Shown here piece by piece: positions 22,814 to 23,801 of a stretch of 23,801 nt of DNA. The notes under the pieces were generated by a model. It saw nothing but the letters and a program-made list of their open reading frames with translations. It was not told where the DNA came from and ran no database searches. The translations under genes were made by a program, and so were the position numbers. Source of the DNA: Dehalococcoidia bacterium (lineage in GTDB: Bacteria > Chloroflexota > Dehalococcoidia > SM23-28-2). Positions within the stretch are counted from its first letter, which is position 1, and each line of letters opens with the position of its first letter. Where the stretch lies: the NCBI GenBank assembly GCA_022866185.1, contig JALHUG010000214.1, positions 1 through 23,801 on the forward strand. The letters are read 5' to 3'.

Positions 22814-23011
22814 TCAGCCTCTCATCTCTGGCCACTGCCAGTCGGCCCAGAGGGCGATCTCGACCATTGCGAACGCCCCCAGGCCAAACCCTCCCCAGCC
22901 GATGACCCCACCGAATGTCAGAGCCATCATCACCGCCAGGCAGGCCAAGAGCACGCCAAGCAGCTTCACCATCGCCTTGATATACCACGGGGTATAAGAT
23001 TTGCCGGCCAT
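22814..23011 (-). CDS. Small two-helix membrane protein
   Basis: A 65-residue protein with two predicted membrane helices (about residues 14-31, VKLLGVLLACLAVMMALT, and 33-52, GVIGWGGFGLGAFAMVEIAL), followed by a Trp-rich end (WADWQWPEMRG). The ATG at 23011 is preferred because GGAGGA lies about 10 bases upstream. An in-frame ATG at 23044 would add eleven residues and has no ribosome site. No family is recognised. A TTGACA with a poor -10 lies at 23073-23045 on this strand. The gene is isolated. Confidence 0.5.
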   Translation of the reverse strand: MAGKSYTPWYIKAMVKLLGVLLACLAVMMALTFGGVIGWGGFGLGAFAMVEIALWADWQWPEMRG

Positions 23012-23044
23012 CGCTGGGCATTCCTCCAGCAGGCCGGCAACCAT

Positions 23045-23073
23045 ACGCTAGCAAGGTTATGTAATGGTGTCAA
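23045..23073 (-). promoter_or_regulatory. Weak promoter candidate for small membrane protein
   Basis: On the minus strand TTGACA (23073-23068) and TAGCGT (23050-23045) are 17 bases apart. The -35 is perfect and the -10 matches at three of six. Confidence 0.3.
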
Positions 23074-23272
23074 TATAATTCTGGTGAAAAGCGGCTGCCA
23101 ACGGCGCGTGGATCTGGACACTCGTCCACGCGAACTACAGCACGGCGGCCCTACCGAGCCGTCGCTTCGCCACTTGCTGCATGTCCTTCACCTGCTGCGC
23201 TGTTGCGGGCGTCGAGAGTCAAATCAATCTCGCCCGTCGATATGATCAATAGCACCTTGCGCTGGAAATAGA

Positions 23273-23316
23273 ACCACCCCGGCAGCCTCGCTGGTCTCCG
23301 AGGCTGCCGGGGTGGT
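23273..23316 (-). terminator. Strong terminator hairpin
   Basis: An 18-bp perfect stem (ACCACCCCGGCAGCCTCG and its complement) with an 8-base loop lies 20 bases after the stop of the minus-strand surface protein gene. The minus-strand read continues into TTCTATTT, a short T-rich tail, so it should end that transcript. Confidence 0.8.
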
Positions 23317-23336
23317 GAACGTTTGAGCCTAAGCCT

Positions 23337-23801
23337 CTAGCGTCGCTTTGCTGCCATCAGCGTCCCCAGGCCGGCCAAAGTCATCAGCCCGGCCCAGCTA
23401 GCCAGGGCCATGGCCCACAGAGGCAAGCTGGAACCCGATCCGGACAGCCCGCCAGCGCCGGTGAACGGCGGCACGGTGGGGATCTTCGTCGTGGTGGCTG
23501 CCGGCGGCTGCGTGGCGTTGGGGGTGGCGGGGGTAGTAGTTGTAGCTGCTGGCGGCGGTGTGGTGGGGGCGGGCGTGACCGGCGGGGCGACAGGCGCGCA
23601 GTTCAGGTCGACGTTGCGAATGCCGGCCCCCCACTTGTCTGCATCCTTCTCGACCGGGGTGCAGGTCATCCCATTTAGGGCGAAGGTGATGGTGCCACCC
23701 TTGAAGCAGTCCCCCACCGTCGGCATGTGGTCCGGTATGTCCATGGCGTAGCGGCCGCCGGAGACGAGGGCGCTACCCCATTCCACGTCACCGATGCTGG
23801 C
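23337..23801 (-). CDS. Surface protein with Pro/Thr linker and C-terminal anchor, 5'-truncated
   Basis: The frame is open to the window edge, so the N-terminus is missing; an internal GTG at 23786 is not a convincing start. The visible N-terminal part (ending NVDLNC) has YAMDIPD, GDCFKGGTITFALNGMTC and ADKWGAGIRNVDL, resembling the beta-sandwich domain in the first gene of the window. A long Ala/Pro/Thr linker follows, then PPFTGAGGLSG, a hydrophobic helix (LPLWAMALASWAGLMTLAGL) and a basic end AAKRR. This order (linker, PxTG-like motif, membrane helix, positive tail) is that of a sorted or membrane-anchored surface protein. No enzyme domain is visible. A strong terminator follows. Confidence 0.75.
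   Translation of the reverse strand, partial: ASIGDVEWGSALVSGGRYAMDIPDHMPTVGDCFKGGTITFALNGMTCTPVEKDADKWGAGIRNVDLNCAPVAPPVTPAPTTPPPAATTTTPATPNATQPPAATTTKIPTVPPFTGAGGLSGSGSSLPLWAMALASWAGLMTLAGLGTLMAAKRR

Noticed and set aside
22707..23054. 115-codon minus-strand frame overlapping the small membrane protein
   Set aside because: Polar, Gly/Arg-rich translation without a ribosome site; the overlapping frame gives a better two-helix membrane protein.
23074..23079. Perfect TATAAT on the plus strand
   Set aside because: No -35 at a workable distance and no plus-strand gene downstream in the remaining window.

Overview
The window looks like a GC-rich bacterial chromosome segment, most probably from the phylum Chloroflexota (Dehalococcoidia-like). 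This is an inference. It rests on several secreted, Thr/Pro-linker-rich lipoproteins carrying a Trp-rich 'GKW/GWH' module that resembles unannotated repeats I recall from that phylum, on a split archaeal-type glutamate synthase, and on a PPi-type phosphofructokinase beside a LacD-type aldolase. No rRNA, tRNA, insertion sequence or CRISPR array was seen.

Left part (1-9740), envelope and accessory genes: the 3' part of a secreted repeat protein (2-1183); a convergent two-gene sugar-phosphate operon on the minus strand (LacD-like aldolase 1294-2352, PPi-PFK 2373-3689); a lipoprotein with two near-identical modules fused to an SGNH-hydrolase-like domain (4080-5537); a hairpin-rich 850-base gap; a MarR regulator (6392-6889) convergent with a PAS-LuxR regulator (6908-7486); and a lipoprotein in which a GH114/TM1410-like domain sits between two diverged copies of the same module (7914-9566). 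A 69-bp hairpin repeat occurs in the gaps before the MarR gene and before the GH114 lipoprotein.

Central part (9741-20721), nitrogen assimilation: after a SnoaL-like gene comes a co-directional cluster of a four-cluster ferredoxin, an FAD/NAD(P)H oxidoreductase, the glutamate synthase amidotransferase, FMN and GXGXG subunits, an orphan OmpR-type regulator resembling actinobacterial GlnR, the ammonium transporter amtB, a PII protein, glutamine synthetase glnA, and a lone hisH. Ammonium enters through AmtB, is fixed by GlnA and is passed to 2-oxoglutarate by the split GOGAT. PII and the GlnR-like protein would sense and regulate. Upstream of the ferredoxin gene and upstream of amtB there are pentamers (GTnAC/GAAAC type) spaced exactly 11 bp apart, matching the actinobacterial GlnR box layout (gTnAc-n6-GaAAc). 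This apparent GlnR circuit outside Actinobacteria, driving an archaeal-type GOGAT, is the most interesting system in the window.

Right part (20722-23801): a small AT-richer membrane protein, then minus-strand cutA, purU (with a good promoter), a small membrane protein, and the 3' part of a surface protein with a Pro/Thr linker, a C-terminal membrane anchor and a strong 18-bp terminator hairpin.
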